The position numbers and the translations under genes are program-made. Of a stretch of DNA of 64,000 bases, positions 46,919-56,824 are shown piece after piece. The DNA lies in assembly GCF_000422965.1 (NCBI RefSeq), contig NZ_AUHB01000012.1, positions 124,001 to 188,000 on the forward strand, given 5' to 3'. The notes under the pieces are model-generated. The model made no database searches and was not told the DNA's origin. It saw only the letters and a program-made list of their open reading frames with translations. The DNA is from Pleomorphomonas oryzae DSM 16300 (lineage in GTDB: Bacteria; Pseudomonadota; Alphaproteobacteria; Rhizobiales; Pleomorphomonadaceae). How positions within the stretch are numbered: position 1 is the first letter of the stretch; each line of letters begins with the position of its first letter.

Positions 46919-48475
46919 GTGGGTGACGCGGGCGATCAAAGCGACCGCGCAGATACCACGAGAGGACGAGCCGACCCCACTGCCAACGCAGCGGCGGACG
47001 GAGCGTCCGATGCCCTGTCGAAGCGAGCGGCACGACGCCGCCGCAAACGCCGGTCCGGTTCGGGCGCGGCGGCCGACAGGACCTCGGTGGGACATGCGCC
47101 GACAACAGGCGACAAGCAGCCGGAGCGGGCTACCAATCCGCCGCCGGTGCGGAGCGATTCGCCAGCTGTAGCCAAATCCGACAAGACGGAAGCGCCGGCT
47201 GGAAAGCCGCGTGAGGAAGGCCCTCGACGCCGCCGGCGGCGGGGCCCGGCCAAGGGTGCCTTGCGCGGCGTGCGCAAGCCCGGCCGCGAGGATGGACGAC
47301 CCGAAGAGGGACGCGGCCGTGAAGGCGAACGCCGCAAGAGTGGGGATCGCCACGCCGAAGGTGGCGAAGCGCGATCTTCCGCTGGTGCAGCCGCCCACCA
47401 TCATCACGGCCATGCACCGCACGGACGCGAAGGCAGCCGTCGTGGAATGGTGACCGGTCCGCTTTACGCGGCACTTGACCTCGGCACCAACAATTGCCGC
47501 CTTCTGGTGGCCGAACCGCAGGATCGTGGCTTCAGGGTCATCGACGCTTATTCGCGTATTGTTCGGCTCGGCGAAGGCATTGGCCGCACCGGCCGGCTGT
47601 CCGACGCGGCCATGGATCGTGCCGTGGAAGCGTTGGCCGTTTGCCGTGGCAAGCTCGCCGATCTCAAGGTGCGCCGCATGCGGCTGATCGCCACCGAGGC
47701 CTGCCGGCAGGCCGAAAACGGCGCGCTGTTTCTCGATCGGGTGCGGCGCGAAACCGGCCTCAGCCTGGAGATCGTCAGCCGGGAGACCGAGGCGCGGCTT
47801 GCGGTCGCCGGCTGCGCCACGCTGATCGATCCGCGCTCCGAGGGCGTGCTGCTGTTCGACATCGGCGGCGGGTCGTCGGAACTGGTCTGGCTCGATCTCA
47901 GACATCGTGGCGAGGCGCGAGGCTTCGCGCTGACCCGCTTCATCAAGAGCTGGACCTCTCTGCCCGTCGGCGTCGTCACGCTCAGCGAGCGGCACGGCGG
48001 CCATATGGTCACCCCCGACATTTACCGCGACATGGTCGACGAGGTGAGTGGCCTTCTCGAAGGGTTCGAGGGCATGGAAGGCGCGGCGGACCTCGTTGCC
48101 TCCGGTGGCGCCCATATGCTGGGCACCTCCGGTACGGTCACCACGCTCGCCGGTATTCATCTCGGCCTCAAGCGCTACGACCGCCGCCGCGTCGATGGTG
48201 TCTGGCTCGATGGCGGTGAGGTGGACAAGATGATCCATCGCCTGATCGACATGGGCTATGATCAGCGCGTCGCCAATCCCTGCATCGGCCTGGATCGCGC
48301 CGATCTGGTGCTGGCCGGCTGCGCCATTCTCGAAGCGATCCGCCGCAAATGGCCGTGCCAGCGACTGCGCGTCGCCGATCGTGGCCTGCGCGAAGGCATC
48401 CTGGTCGAACTCATGGCCCGTGACGGCGTCTGGCGCCGCCGGCCACAGCCCGCAAGGACGGAAGTGCATGTCTGA
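46919..48475 (+). CDS. Ppx/GppA-family exopolyphosphatase with disordered basic N-terminus
   Basis: Residues about 180-500 form the ASKHA-fold Ppx/GppA phosphatase: [18 protein letters not shown], the catalytic-base region [11 protein letters not shown], phosphate loops [16 protein letters not shown] and [11 protein letters not shown]. It hydrolyses polyphosphate or pppGpp. The first ~180 residues are Arg/Gly/Pro/Lys-rich and low complexity ([32 protein letters not shown]), hence disordered and probably RNA- or polyphosphate-binding. I chose the GTG at 46919 with GGAG upstream; a GTG 9 bases earlier is also in frame. rlmE overlaps its end. Confidence 0.87.
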   Translation: MGDAGDQSDRADTTRGRADPTANAAADGASDALSKRAARRRRKRRSGSGAAADRTSVGHAPTTGDKQPERATNPPPVRSDSPAVAKSDKTEAPAGKPREEGPRRRRRRGPAKGALRGVRKPGREDGRPEEGRGREGERRKSGDRHAEGGEARSSAGAAAHHHHGHAPHGREGSRRGMVTGPLYAALDLGTNNCRLLVAEPQDRGFRVIDAYSRIVRLGEGIGRTGRLSDAAMDRAVEALAVCRGKLADLKVRRMRLIATEACRQAENGALFLDRVRRETGLSLEIVSRETEARLAVAGCATLIDPRSEGVLLFDIGGGSSELVWLDLRHRGEARGFALTRFIKSWTSLPVGVVTLSERHGGHMVTPDIYRDMVDEVSGLLEGFEGMEGAADLVASGGAHMLGTSGTVTTLAGIHLGLKRYDRRRVDGVWLDGGEVDKMIHRLIDMGYDQRVANPCIGLDRADLVLAGCAILEAIRRKWPCQRLRVADRGLREGILVELMARDGVWRRRPQPARTEVHV

Positions 48476-49280
48476 CAAGGGAAAATCCGGCGGAGACAAG
48501 CCGGCCGGCCCGGACAAGTCCAAGGGGCCGGATAAAACCAAGACCCCGGATAAAGCCAAGGGCAAAGGACGCGCCGACACCGGCCTCAAGGTGAAGGTGA
48601 AGACGGCGCGCGGCCGTACCGCCTCGTCGGTGCGCTGGCTGCAGCGGCAGCTCAATGACCCCTATGTGGTCAAGGCGCGCAAGGAGGGCTGGCGTTCGCG
48701 CGCCGCCTTCAAACTGATTGAGATTGACGAGAAGTTTCACCTCTTGAAGCCGGGAAACCGGGTGGTCGACCTCGGCGCCGCGCCGGGCGGCTGGTGCCAG
48801 GTGGCGGCCAAGAAGACCGGATCGACATCCGCCAATCCGCTGGTGGTCGGCATTGACTATCTGGAGATGGATGGCGTGTCCGGCGTGGCGCTGCTGCAGA
48901 AGGACTTTCTCGACGAAGACGCGCCGGCAGCGCTGATGGCGGCACTCGGTGGCCACGCGCCGGACGTCGTGGTGTCCGACATGGCGGCGCCGACCACCGG
49001 TCACCACAAGACCGACCATTTGAGGACCACGTACCTCTGCGAGGTGGCGATCGCCTTCGCCGTCGATGTGCTGCGGCCGGGCGGCGCCTTTGTCGCCAAG
49101 GTGTTCCGTGGCGGTACCGAGAACGAGCTTCTGGCCTCGCTGAAGCAGAATTTCGCCCAGGTCTTCCACTTCAAGCCACCGTCGTCGCGCCAGGAAAGCG
49201 TCGAGATGTATGTCGTCGCCAAGGGCTTCAAGGGACGGCCGTCGGCCGAGACGGAGGCGCAGGAGGACAATCGGCCGTGA
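48468..49280 (+). CDS. rlmE: 23S rRNA 2'-O-methyltransferase RlmE (FtsJ)
   Basis: RlmE methylates U2552 in the ribosomal A-loop. The 270-residue protein has a Lys/Asp/Pro-rich N-tail of about 45 residues with repeats [18 protein letters not shown], then the FtsJ domain: [20 protein letters not shown], the SAM motif [15 protein letters not shown], the catalytic-Asp region [18 protein letters not shown], Lys in FVAKVFRGG, and Glu in [13 protein letters not shown]. These supply the K-D-K-E tetrad. The ATG overlaps the ppx stop. recX overlaps its own stop, so all are coupled. Confidence 0.95.
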   Translation: MSDKGKSGGDKPAGPDKSKGPDKTKTPDKAKGKGRADTGLKVKVKTARGRTASSVRWLQRQLNDPYVVKARKEGWRSRAAFKLIEIDEKFHLLKPGNRVVDLGAAPGGWCQVAAKKTGSTSANPLVVGIDYLEMDGVSGVALLQKDFLDEDAPAALMAALGGHAPDVVVSDMAAPTTGHHKTDHLRTTYLCEVAIAFAVDVLRPGGAFVAKVFRGGTENELLASLKQNFAQVFHFKPPSSRQESVEMYVVAKGFKGRPSAETEAQEDNRP

Positions 49281-49888
49281 GGAGCAAGCGGGGCGGCGGA
49301 TGGGATCGAATCCCCGATGCGCCGGATGCCCCCATCCAAACGACACCGACCGACCCGAAGAAGCTCCGCGAGAAGCTGCGCCGCTCGGGGTTTACTTATC
49401 TCCAGCGCTATTCTGCCTCGGAGGCTCATTTCGCCGAGCTGATGGAGCAGAAGCTGCGCCGCTGGGAAACGGCCGGCTACGTGGTGCTGGGTGAGGCCCG
49501 CGCCGGCGATCTCGTTGCCGCGCTGACAGCCGAATTTCGTGAACTCGGCCTCCTTGATGACGCTGGCTTTGCCGCGTCGCGCGTCGCTTCGGCGCGCCGG
49601 AAGGGCACCTCGCGCCTCAAGATCGCACTCGGTCTCCGGGCCAAGGGCGTCGATGGCGAGCTGGCGCGAACGGCAATCGAGGAGGAGGGCACCGACGAGA
49701 TGGTGGCGGCCTTGCGCTTTTGCCGGCGCCGCCGGATTGGCCCGTGGCGGCGGGGCGAGCGGCCCGACCGTGACGGTCTCAACAAGGAGATCGCCATGCT
49801 GGCGCGGCAGGGTTTTGCCACTCAGCTTGGGCGTGCCGCCGTGTTACTGTCGCTTGAGGATGCCGAGGAAAAGCTCGGCCTGATTTGA
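49277..49888 (+). CDS. recX: Regulatory protein RecX
   Basis: RecX inhibits RecA filament growth. The 203-residue all-helical protein contains three-helix repeats with the family pattern [56 protein letters not shown] (in pieces) and a late [14 protein letters not shown] repeat. The GTG start overlaps the rlmE stop (GTGA). It is separated from recA by 42 kb; a recX grouped with recO and rlmE instead of recA is known in this order. Confidence 0.88.
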   Translation: MRSKRGGGWDRIPDAPDAPIQTTPTDPKKLREKLRRSGFTYLQRYSASEAHFAELMEQKLRRWETAGYVVLGEARAGDLVAALTAEFRELGLLDDAGFAASRVASARRKGTSRLKIALGLRAKGVDGELARTAIEEEGTDEMVAALRFCRRRRIGPWRRGERPDRDGLNKEIAMLARQGFATQLGRAAVLLSLEDAEEKLGLI

Positions 49889-49896
49889 GACCGTCG

Positions 49897-50652
49897 ATGG
49901 AATGGGTGTCGGAAGCGCTGCTGATCGGCCTTCGTCCGCATGGGGAAACCAGCGCGGTGATCGAGGTGATGACGCCCGACTACGGCCGCCACCTCGGCCT
50001 CGTCAAGGGCGCGCGCTCGCGGCGCCTGCAGCCGGTGCTTCAGGCCGGCAACTCGCTGCTGGTCACCTGGCGGGCCCGGCTTGAGACCCACCTCGGCCTG
50101 TTTTCGGTCGAACTGTCGGAAGCTCGCGCCGCCCGACTGATGGAGAGCGCGGCCGGCGTGTTCGGCGTGCAGGTCGTGGCGGGGCATCTCAGGCTGTTGG
50201 CCGAGCGCGAAGCGCATCCCGGCCTCTATCGGGCAGCGATCACGCTGCTCGACCATCTCGACGGCTTTCTGCAATCGGCGGCGCTGGTGGCCCGCTTCGA
50301 ACTGATGCTGCTCGAGGAGCTGGGCTTCGGGCTCGACCTTAGCTGTTGCGCCGCCACGGGCCGGACCGACGATCTTCGCTTCGTCAGTCCCAAATCGGCG
50401 CGGGCGGTGTGCGGCGATGCCGGTGCGCCTTACGCCGATCGCCTGCTGAGGCTTCCCGCCTTCCTGCTGTCCGGATCGGAAGAGAGCCCAGACGCCGCCG
50501 ACGTCGCGGCGGCGCTGAAGCTCACCGGCTTCTTCCTCGATCGGCATGTCGCCGGCCCCCGGGCGATCGATCTGCCGCCGGCGCGAGCGCAAATGCTCGG
50601 CAAGCTCGAAGCCGAACAGCGGACGAAAGTGCCGGACACCTCAGGGACGTAA
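49897..50652 (+). CDS. recO: DNA repair protein RecO
   Basis: RecO loads RecA on SSB-coated DNA with RecR. The 251-residue protein has the N-terminal OB-fold (MEWVSEALLIGLRPHGETSA, then YGRHLGLVKGARSRR) and a helical C-terminal part with the zinc region degenerate (LSCCAATGRTDDL). The ATG at 49897 is 8 bases after the recX stop; a TTG at 49885 overlapping that stop is an alternative. It completes a coupled ppx-rlmE-recX-recO unit and ends 4 bases before the convergent adenylate-forming homologue. Confidence 0.94.
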   Translation: MEWVSEALLIGLRPHGETSAVIEVMTPDYGRHLGLVKGARSRRLQPVLQAGNSLLVTWRARLETHLGLFSVELSEARAARLMESAAGVFGVQVVAGHLRLLAEREAHPGLYRAAITLLDHLDGFLQSAALVARFELMLLEELGFGLDLSCCAATGRTDDLRFVSPKSARAVCGDAGAPYADRLLRLPAFLLSGSEESPDAADVAAALKLTGFFLDRHVAGPRAIDLPPARAQMLGKLEAEQRTKVPDTSGT

Positions 50653-50656
50653 CCGC

Positions 50657-52285
50657 TCAGGCTACCGCTTGAAGAAACAACGCTTGGCGGCGCACCGTGC
50701 CGTCGGCATCGCGCGGGATCTCCGACACCGAGAGCAGCGCAGCCGGACGGTCGAGCTTGCCAGCTTCCTCGCCTTCGAGCCAGACCAGCAGTTCGGTGAG
50801 CGACGGCCGTTCGCCGGCTTTCGGCACCACGGCCAGGCCGAGACGATGGCCGACCGGGCCGGCCTCGATGGGGAACACGGCCGCGTCTTCGACGCCGGGA
50901 TAGGTGCGGAACAGCGCGTCGAGCCGCTTGGGCGACACGGTGATGCCGGCGATGCCGATGGTCTCGCCGAGCGTGCCGGTGATCACCAGCCGTCCGTCCT
51001 GTTCCTCGGCCGCAAGACCGGTGCGCAGGAAGCCGTCGGAGGTGACGCCGAGCAGGGCGCTGCGGCGGCCGGACTGCGGCTCCGGCCAGGGGGCGTCGGG
51101 GATGGCGGCGCCACCGAGCAGCAGTTCGCCGTTCTCAGCCCTGCGGTTGCGAGCCGCAGCCTTTGCCTTGATCCTGGCTTCGAACAGCACCGGTGCAGCG
51201 TCGAGACCACCCATGCGCGCCTCGCCAATCGGCAGCGCCACGGCGCCGCCGGAGGCGTCACGGCCACGCGGGATGAGACAGAGGCCACCTAGCGTCACCA
51301 GGTCGACGGTGCGTGCCGCCGGCGCCGGAGCGAGGCCAAGGCCGGCGCCAACGGCCGAAAAGGCGATGTCGCGGTCGAGGCTGGCGGCAAGCGGAGCGAC
51401 CATCACCTCCGGCAGCACGACACGATCGGCGCCCGCCGTCTCCACCGCATCGGCAAGGCCGGCGAGCGAGGTACCGTGATGGAAGGCGACACGGCCGCCG
51501 GACATCAACGCGGTCGCCATCGAGCCGGCCACCGAGGCGAGGCTGGCCGGATGCATGGTGGACAGCACCGTCTCAGGCGCGACAATGCCGGCCTCGATCA
51601 GATGGCCGGTGGCGATCGCCATCAGTTGGTTATGGCTGTAGGGGACGATCAACAGCTCGTCGTCGGGCGTGCGCGCCATGGAGAGCAGGGCAATATGATC
51701 GGCCGCCTCACCGCGCCGCGTGACCTCCGGCGCATCGCCCAGCGCATCGAGGTCGGCGAGCACTTCCGAAAGATCGATCAGGCCGTCCGGCTGGCCGTCG
51801 CCGACGGCGAAGACGAAACGGATGGCGAAAGTGTCGGCGGCGACGTCGCGCACCAACTCACCCGACGGCTCATTCTCGATTTCGGACCCGGTGACCATGG
51901 CCTTGATCGACGCCGCTTCGATGGCCGCCTCGATTTCCGACTTGGTCCAGTAGATGGGCAGCGGCGCCACCACCAGGCCGGCCTTCAGGGCGGCGAACAG
52001 GATGATGGCGGCGTCGGCGCAGGGCGGCAGGTGAATGCCCAGCACCATGTCCGGCCGGAGACCGACGGTGGCGAAGAAGGCGGCCAAGCCGTTGATGCGC
52101 TTCTCGGCGTCGGCGAAACTATAGCGGGCGGAAAGTCCTGGTACCGCGCCCACGCCGACGTCTTCGAAGGCAACCGTCTCAGGCGCGGCGACCGCAGAGC
52201 GGTGCAGCAAGTCGCCGAGCGTCACATTGTTCCAGGCGCCGGATGCGACGTAGGCTTCGGTTCGTTGTTCGGACGTCAGGATCAT
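50657..52285 (-). CDS. Adenylate-forming (ANL) superfamily pseudoenzyme
   Basis: The 542-residue protein follows the acyl-CoA synthetase/NRPS adenylation fold: TLGDLLHRSAVAAPETVAFED, LAAFFATVGLRPDMVLGIHLPPCAD (in pieces), FAALKAGLVVAPLPIYW, and a C-terminal subdomain. Its signature motifs have lost their catalytic residues. The A3 phosphate loop (normally TSGTTG-PKG) reads LSMARTPDDELLI. The A7 TGD reads RTGLAAEE. The A8 Arg-containing GR reads ITGTLGETI. The A10 PxxxxGKxxR reads IPRDADGTVRRQ, so the catalytic Lys is Thr. Adenylation is therefore unlikely. AGGGAAA precedes the ATG. It follows the peptide-binding protein gene by 41 bases and is probably in one operon with it. Confidence 0.85.
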   Translation of the reverse strand: MILTSEQRTEAYVASGAWNNVTLGDLLHRSAVAAPETVAFEDVGVGAVPGLSARYSFADAEKRINGLAAFFATVGLRPDMVLGIHLPPCADAAIILFAALKAGLVVAPLPIYWTKSEIEAAIEAASIKAMVTGSEIENEPSGELVRDVAADTFAIRFVFAVGDGQPDGLIDLSEVLADLDALGDAPEVTRRGEAADHIALLSMARTPDDELLIVPYSHNQLMAIATGHLIEAGIVAPETVLSTMHPASLASVAGSMATALMSGGRVAFHHGTSLAGLADAVETAGADRVVLPEVMVAPLAASLDRDIAFSAVGAGLGLAPAPAARTVDLVTLGGLCLIPRGRDASGGAVALPIGEARMGGLDAAPVLFEARIKAKAAARNRRAENGELLLGGAAIPDAPWPEPQSGRRSALLGVTSDGFLRTGLAAEEQDGRLVITGTLGETIGIAGITVSPKRLDALFRTYPGVEDAAVFPIEAGPVGHRLGLAVVPKAGERPSLTELLVWLEGEEAGKLDRPAALLSVSEIPRDADGTVRRQALFLQAVA

Positions 52286-52326
52286 CGCGGGTTTCCCTGT
52301 TGGCCCCTTGGTTCACGCCTTGGGCG

Positions 52327-54150
52327 TCAGGATTTGGCGTCCGCCCACCAGGCGGACGGTTGAATGCCGGTCAGCGCCGTCGCATCCGGTCGGTGGATGC
52401 GTGTCCAACGGGCGACCAGATCCTCGGGCAGGTGGAAGAGCGGTATGCAATAAAGGCCGGAAATCAGCACGCGGTCGAGTGCACGCACGGCCGTCTCGAA
52501 TTCGGCTTGGCCGGTGGCGGCGAGCAGCGCATCGATCATGGCGTCGATGGCCGGGCTCGACGCGCCGGCATAGTTGAAGGTGCCTTCGGTGACGGCCGCC
52601 TTCTGCGACCAGCGGTTCACCTGCTCGTTGCCGGGCGACAGCGACGCCGTCAACAGCATCTGCAGCATGTCGAAGTCGAAGCTCTTCTGCCGATCGTAAT
52701 ACTGCGTCGAGTCGACGAGCCGGACCGACATGTCGATGCCGACAAGCTTCAGCGTCGCCTGATAGGCAAGGGCCAGGCGTTCCTCGTCGGGCACCTTGGC
52801 CATGAATTCAAAGGCGAACGGCTTGCCGTTGGCATCGACCAGCTGACGGCCGTCGAGCTTCCAGCCGGCCGTGCCGAGCAGATCGAGAGCGGCGCGGAGC
52901 GCCTTGCGGTCGCGGCCCGAGCCGTCGCTGACCGGCGGCGCATAGGTGCCGGCCATGACGTCCGGCCGCACCTGATCCTTAAAGGGGCCGAGCAGCGCCT
53001 TCTCAGCGTCGGAGGCCGGCACGCCGAGCGCCGACAGGCTCGATCCCTCGAAATAGGAACCGCTGCGGGCATAGGCGCCGTAATAGAGCGTTCTGTTGAC
53101 CGCCTCGAAATCGAACAGCAGGGTCAGCGCTTCGCGCACCCGGATGTCCTTGAAGATGTCGCGGCGGGTATTGAAGATGAAGCCGGTCATGCCCTTGGGC
53201 GATCCGTTCTTCACCTTTTCCATGACGACACGGCCGTCCTTGACCGCCGGGAAATCGTAGGCCTTGGCCCAATGACCGGGATCGTTGTCGATATTGAGAT
53301 CGAAGGCACCGGACTTGAAAGCCTCGAAATAGGCGGTGCTGTCCTTGAAGTACTCGATGTGGATCTCGTCGAAATTGTCGAGGCCGCGCTTGATGGGCAA
53401 TTCGCGCGCCCAGTAATTCGGGTTGCGCTTCAGCACCACCTGCCGGCCCTCGTCGACGCTGGCCACCTGGTAGGGGCCGGAGCCCATCAGCGGCTTCATG
53501 GACGATTGGTCGAACGTATCCGAGTCCACCGCGTGCCGGGGCAGGATGGGCGTAAAGCCACCGATCAAGAGCGGCAGCTCGCGGTCAGCACCGTCGGCGA
53601 ATGAGAAGCGCAGGGTGCGCTCGCCGACACGATCAACCGACACCACCTTGTCGAATCGCCGCTTGTAGACCGGCCGGCCCTTGTTCTTTAGCAGGTCGAC
53701 CGTGAACAGCACGTCATCGGCCGTCACCGGTTGACCGTCGGCGAAGGTGGCGCTGGCATTGAGCGTGAATTCGACCCAGCTGCGATCGGCCGGCATTTCG
53801 ACGCCCTCGGCGAGGAGGCCGTAGAGCGAAAACGCCTCGTCGGCGGAGCGGTAGAGAAGCGTATCCCAGACGTTGTTGCCATAGAGTATGTCGGACAGGC
53901 CGCGCGGCGCATTGCCCTTGACGATGAAGGGGTTGAGGCTGTCGAACGATCCGGGGAAGCCCAGAGCAAAAGTGCCGCCCTTCGGGGCCGTGGGGTCGGC
54001 ATAGGGAAGATGGTCGAAATTGGCGGGAAGAGCGGGCTCGCCATGCATGGCAATGCCATGGCTCGGCGCGGCGCGCGCCGGCAGCGATAGAAGAAGGCCG
54101 GCGCCAACAGTGCCTAGACAAAAAACGCGGCGATTGATGACGCCAGACAT
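52327..54150 (-). CDS. Family 5 extracellular solute-binding protein (YejA-like)
   Basis: This 607-residue peptide/oligopeptide ABC binding protein has a signal sequence with a Tat-like motif (NRRVFCLGTVGAG, cut near ARAA). Its mature part resembles YejA: MHGEPALPANFDHLPYADP, PKGGTFALGFPGSFDSLNPF (in pieces), VTADDVLFTVDLLKNKG, the LMGSGPYQVASVDEGR loop, and C-terminal RWSQKAAVTEGTFNYAG. YejA imports peptides such as microcin C. No yejB/E/F permease or ATPase genes are nearby, so it is an orphan binding component here. The pseudo-adenylate enzyme follows on the same strand. Confidence 0.92.
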   Translation of the reverse strand: MSGVINRRVFCLGTVGAGLLLSLPARAAPSHGIAMHGEPALPANFDHLPYADPTAPKGGTFALGFPGSFDSLNPFIVKGNAPRGLSDILYGNNVWDTLLYRSADEAFSLYGLLAEGVEMPADRSWVEFTLNASATFADGQPVTADDVLFTVDLLKNKGRPVYKRRFDKVVSVDRVGERTLRFSFADGADRELPLLIGGFTPILPRHAVDSDTFDQSSMKPLMGSGPYQVASVDEGRQVVLKRNPNYWARELPIKRGLDNFDEIHIEYFKDSTAYFEAFKSGAFDLNIDNDPGHWAKAYDFPAVKDGRVVMEKVKNGSPKGMTGFIFNTRRDIFKDIRVREALTLLFDFEAVNRTLYYGAYARSGSYFEGSSLSALGVPASDAEKALLGPFKDQVRPDVMAGTYAPPVSDGSGRDRKALRAALDLLGTAGWKLDGRQLVDANGKPFAFEFMAKVPDEERLALAYQATLKLVGIDMSVRLVDSTQYYDRQKSFDFDMLQMLLTASLSPGNEQVNRWSQKAAVTEGTFNYAGASSPAIDAMIDALLAATGQAEFETAVRALDRVLISGLYCIPLFHLPEDLVARWTRIHRPDATALTGIQPSAWWADAKS

Positions 54151-54512
54151 AAACAGGGGCTCCGTGCGGACGCGAATCTTTATGAGACGTTAACATACCC
54201 CTTCTACCCAGACCGCTGATTTTTGGCACGAACGGCACTTGGTCCACCGCCGAACCGCGCTGTTGGGCAAGGATTTTTCGTCTATTGCCTGGGGGCCACC
54301 GTGTTGCCCAAATTTGCCGTCATCGGGTTCTCCTGACTTCCGGGCGGGGGTGGGGTGCGCCCTGCGTGCCGCAGGGCGGAGAAAAGTCACTTTCGGCAGG
54401 CTTCCTCGGGTTCGGATTGCACGAAGCGCTGTTGACAAGTCGATCGAAATCAGACGATCGGTAGCGCCACAGATGTGAGCCTCCGGATCGACGCATGCGA
54501 AGGATTGGGCGA
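54151..54512. other. Divergent gap between the binding protein and ialB
   Basis: These 362 bases show no gene. A hairpin (CGCCCTGC 54358-54365 with GCAGGGCG 54371-54378) has no T-run. CGATCG occurs twice, 14 bases apart, around 54442-54461 (start to start), close to the likely ialB promoter. No clear -10 could be paired with the TTGACA near 54434. Confidence 0.4.
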
Positions 54513-55190
54513 ATGGCAACAGTTTTTTCTTACAGAACTCTGGGTTGCGTTGCGGCGCTGCTCTTGTCGGCGACGGCCACCCTGGCTCAGGACAAGCCGA
54601 CTGCTGCTCCGGCACCTGCGGCTCCCGCCGCCGCCGGCGCTGCCACTGACGCAGGTGCGGACAATCCGTGGAACAAGCTCTGCGGCGAAGACGGCCGCAC
54701 CAAGAAGCAGGTCTGCTTTACGGTGCGCGAGCTCCGCACCGACAGCGGCCAGTTCCTCGCCTCGGCCGGCGTGCGCGAGGTTGACGGCGAAACCCGCAAG
54801 ATCCTTCTGGTGCAGACGCCGGTTGCCATGCTGATCCAGCCGGGCATCCGCGTGCAGGTCGACCAGAACACCCAGGTGCCGGGCAAGTACACCATCTGCA
54901 TGCCCAACGCCTGCTTTGCCGAGATCCCGATCACCGACGATTTCACCGCGTCGATGAAGAAGGGCAAGGACCTGATCATCACCACGCAGAACCAGCAGGC
55001 GAAGGCGCTGAATTTCCCGATTTCGCTTTCCGGCTTCACCACCTCCTACGAGGGGCCGGCGATCGATACCGCTGCCCTGCAGCGCCAGCGTGACCAGCTC
55101 GCGTCCGAAGTGCAGCGCAAGGCCAAGGAAGCGCAGCAGAAGCTTCTGGACGCGCAGAGCGCCGCCTCCGGTAACGCCACAAAGCCCTGA
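54513..55190 (+). CDS. Invasion-associated locus B (IalB) family protein
   Basis: This 225-residue exported protein has a signal peptide (TLGCVAALLLSATATLAQ, cut before DKP), an Ala/Pro-rich linker (about 27-50), an IalB-type beta domain with paired cysteines (WNKLCGEDGRTKKQVCFTVRE; then YTICMPNACFAEIPI), and a C-terminal coiled-coil/Gln-rich tail. The family is named from Bartonella but is widespread in Hyphomicrobiales, where its role is unclear and not limited to pathogenesis. I prefer the ATG at 54513, which has GAAGG upstream, to the one at 54495. Confidence 0.9.
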   Translation: MATVFSYRTLGCVAALLLSATATLAQDKPTAAPAPAAPAAAGAATDAGADNPWNKLCGEDGRTKKQVCFTVRELRTDSGQFLASAGVREVDGETRKILLVQTPVAMLIQPGIRVQVDQNTQVPGKYTICMPNACFAEIPITDDFTASMKKGKDLIITTQNQQAKALNFPISLSGFTTSYEGPAIDTAALQRQRDQLASEVQRKAKEAQQKLLDAQSAASGNATKP

Positions 55191-55216
55191 TCAAGGCTTG
55201 CAGTCTGAATAAAAGA

Positions 55217-55246
55217 AGCCCGGCCAGGTTCTGGCCGGGCTTTTTG
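55217..55246. terminator. Bidirectional terminator between ialB and katA
   Basis: An 11-bp perfect stem (AGCCCGGCCAG 55217-55227 with CTGGCCGGGCT 55231-55241) around GTT has TTTTTG on the plus strand and TTCTTTTATTC on the minus strand. It serves both convergent genes. Confidence 0.92.
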
Positions 55247-55266
55247 TTGACCGTCATCCGTCCGCC

Positions 55267-56709
55267 TCAGCCGACGCGAAGGGCTTGACGCACACCGGCG
55301 GCGTAGGCCGGATCGGCTTTCTCGAAGTGCCCGAGCTGACGCTCGACGATTTCCAGCGGCACGCCGGCCATGGCGGCGGCGATGTTGTGGAATAGGCGCT
55401 GCTTCTGCTCGTCGTTGAACAGGCGGAACAGCGCGCCTGCCTGCGAATAGTCGTCGTTGCCGGCGCGGTGGTCGTAGCGGTCGGCGTCGCCCGATATTTT
55501 CAGCGGTGGCTCACGGAACTCTGGTGCCTGACGCGGGCCGCCGAAGCTGTTGGGCTCGTAATAGGCGTCCGGATTGGGCTTGTTGGGCATGAAGTTCATG
55601 GCGCCGTCCTTGTGGTAGTGATGGACGGGGCATTTCGGCGCGTTGACGGGCAGCGCCTCGTAATGAGTGCCGAGCCGGTAGCGATGGGCATCGGCGTAGG
55701 AGAAGATGCGGGCCTGCAGCATCTTGTCGGGCGAAAAGCCGATGCCGGGCACGATGTTGGACGGCGAGAAGGCAGCCTGCTCGATCTCGTTGAAATAGTT
55801 GTCGGCGTTGCGGTTGAGTTCGAAGGTACCGACCTCGATCAGCGGATAGTCGGCGTGCGGCCACACCTTGGTGAGGTCGAAGGGATTGTAGGGCGTCTTC
55901 TCGGCGTCGAGTTCCGGCATGATCTGAACGAAGAACGTCCAGCGCGGATAATCGCCGGCCTCGATGGCGCCGAACAGGTCTTCCTGCGTCGATTCGCGGG
56001 CGCGGCCGACCAGTTCCGCCGCCTCGGCGTTGGTGTAGTGGCGATGGCCCTGCTGCGTCTTGAAGTGAAACTTCACCCAGAATCGTTCGCCGGCGTCGTT
56101 GATGAACGAGTAGGTGTGGGAGCCGTAGCCGTTGATGTGGCGCACATCGGTGGGCAAACCGCGATCCGAGAACAGGATGGTGACCTGGTGCAGGCTCTCC
56201 GGCGACAGCGACCAGAAGTCCCACATGGCGGTGGGCGAGCGCAGGTTGGTGCGCGGGTGCCGCTTCTGGGTATGGATGAAATCGGGGAATTTCAGCGGAT
56301 CGCGCACGAAGAACACCGGCGTGTTGTTGCCGACGATGTCCCAGTTGCCTTCCTCGGTGTAGAATTTCAGGGCAAAGCCGCGCACGTCGCGCTCGGCGTC
56401 GGCGGCGCCGAGCTCGCCGGCCACTGTCGAGAAGCGGAGAAGCAGCGGCGTCTTCTTGCCGACCTCGGAGAACAGGCGGGCGCGGCTGTAGCGCGTGATG
56501 TCCTCTGTCACCGTCAGCTCGCCGAAGGCACCCCAGCCCTTGGCGTGCACGACACGCTCGGGAATCCGTTCGCGGTTCTGATGGGCCAGTTTCTCGATGA
56601 GCTGCCAATCCTGCATCAGCACTGGGCCACGCGGACCGGCCGTCAGCGAATTCTGGTTGTCGGATATGGGAGCGCCGGCAGTGGTGGTCTGGATCGGTCT
56701 ATCGGTCAT
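55267..56709 (-). CDS. katA: Monofunctional heme catalase
   Basis: The catalase decomposes H2O2. The 480-residue small-subunit (clade 3-like) enzyme has catalytic His55 ([13 protein letters not shown]), Asn in [12 protein letters not shown] (128-129), and the proximal heme Tyr in [19 protein letters not shown]-site residues lie in the [14 protein letters not shown] region. Length is typical. It is divergent from an OxyR-type regulator whose redox cysteines are present, the standard peroxide-response pairing. The gap between the two starts is 113 bases. Confidence 0.98.
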   Translation of the reverse strand: MTDRPIQTTTAGAPISDNQNSLTAGPRGPVLMQDWQLIEKLAHQNRERIPERVVHAKGWGAFGELTVTEDITRYSRARLFSEVGKKTPLLLRFSTVAGELGAADAERDVRGFALKFYTEEGNWDIVGNNTPVFFVRDPLKFPDFIHTQKRHPRTNLRSPTAMWDFWSLSPESLHQVTILFSDRGLPTDVRHINGYGSHTYSFINDAGERFWVKFHFKTQQGHRHYTNAEAAELVGRARESTQEDLFGAIEAGDYPRWTFFVQIMPELDAEKTPYNPFDLTKVWPHADYPLIEVGTFELNRNADNYFNEIEQAAFSPSNIVPGIGFSPDKMLQARIFSYADAHRYRLGTHYEALPVNAPKCPVHHYHKDGAMNFMPNKPNPDAYYEPNSFGGPRQAPEFREPPLKISGDADRYDHRAGNDDYSQAGALFRLFNDEQKQRLFHNIAAAMAGVPLEIVERQLGHFEKADPAYAAGVRQALRVG

Positions 56710-56824
56710 GGCGGATCTTTCTGTGATGGCGGACGGGAAAAAGGTTTGGCTGCCACCGACATGACGGCATTTCCTGGAATCATTCCAATTGCATTGTCCG
56801 GCCGGGCTGATAGGTTTTTCTTAT
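56710..56824. promoter_or_regulatory. katA-oxyR intergenic control region
   Basis: This 113-base divergent region contains ATAG-N7-TTAT at 56810-56824, one mismatch from the OxyR half element ATAG-N7-CTAT and overlapping the oxyR start, and a GGAAT-C-ATTCC palindrome at 56776-56786. A full four-element OxyR site is not evident. OxyR control of katA is established for the families; the exact site is inferred. Confidence 0.45.

Noticed and set aside
46916-48655. Minus-strand frame of about 580 codons opposite ppx
   Set aside because: Antisense shadow of a GC-rich gene, without a ribosome site or motif.
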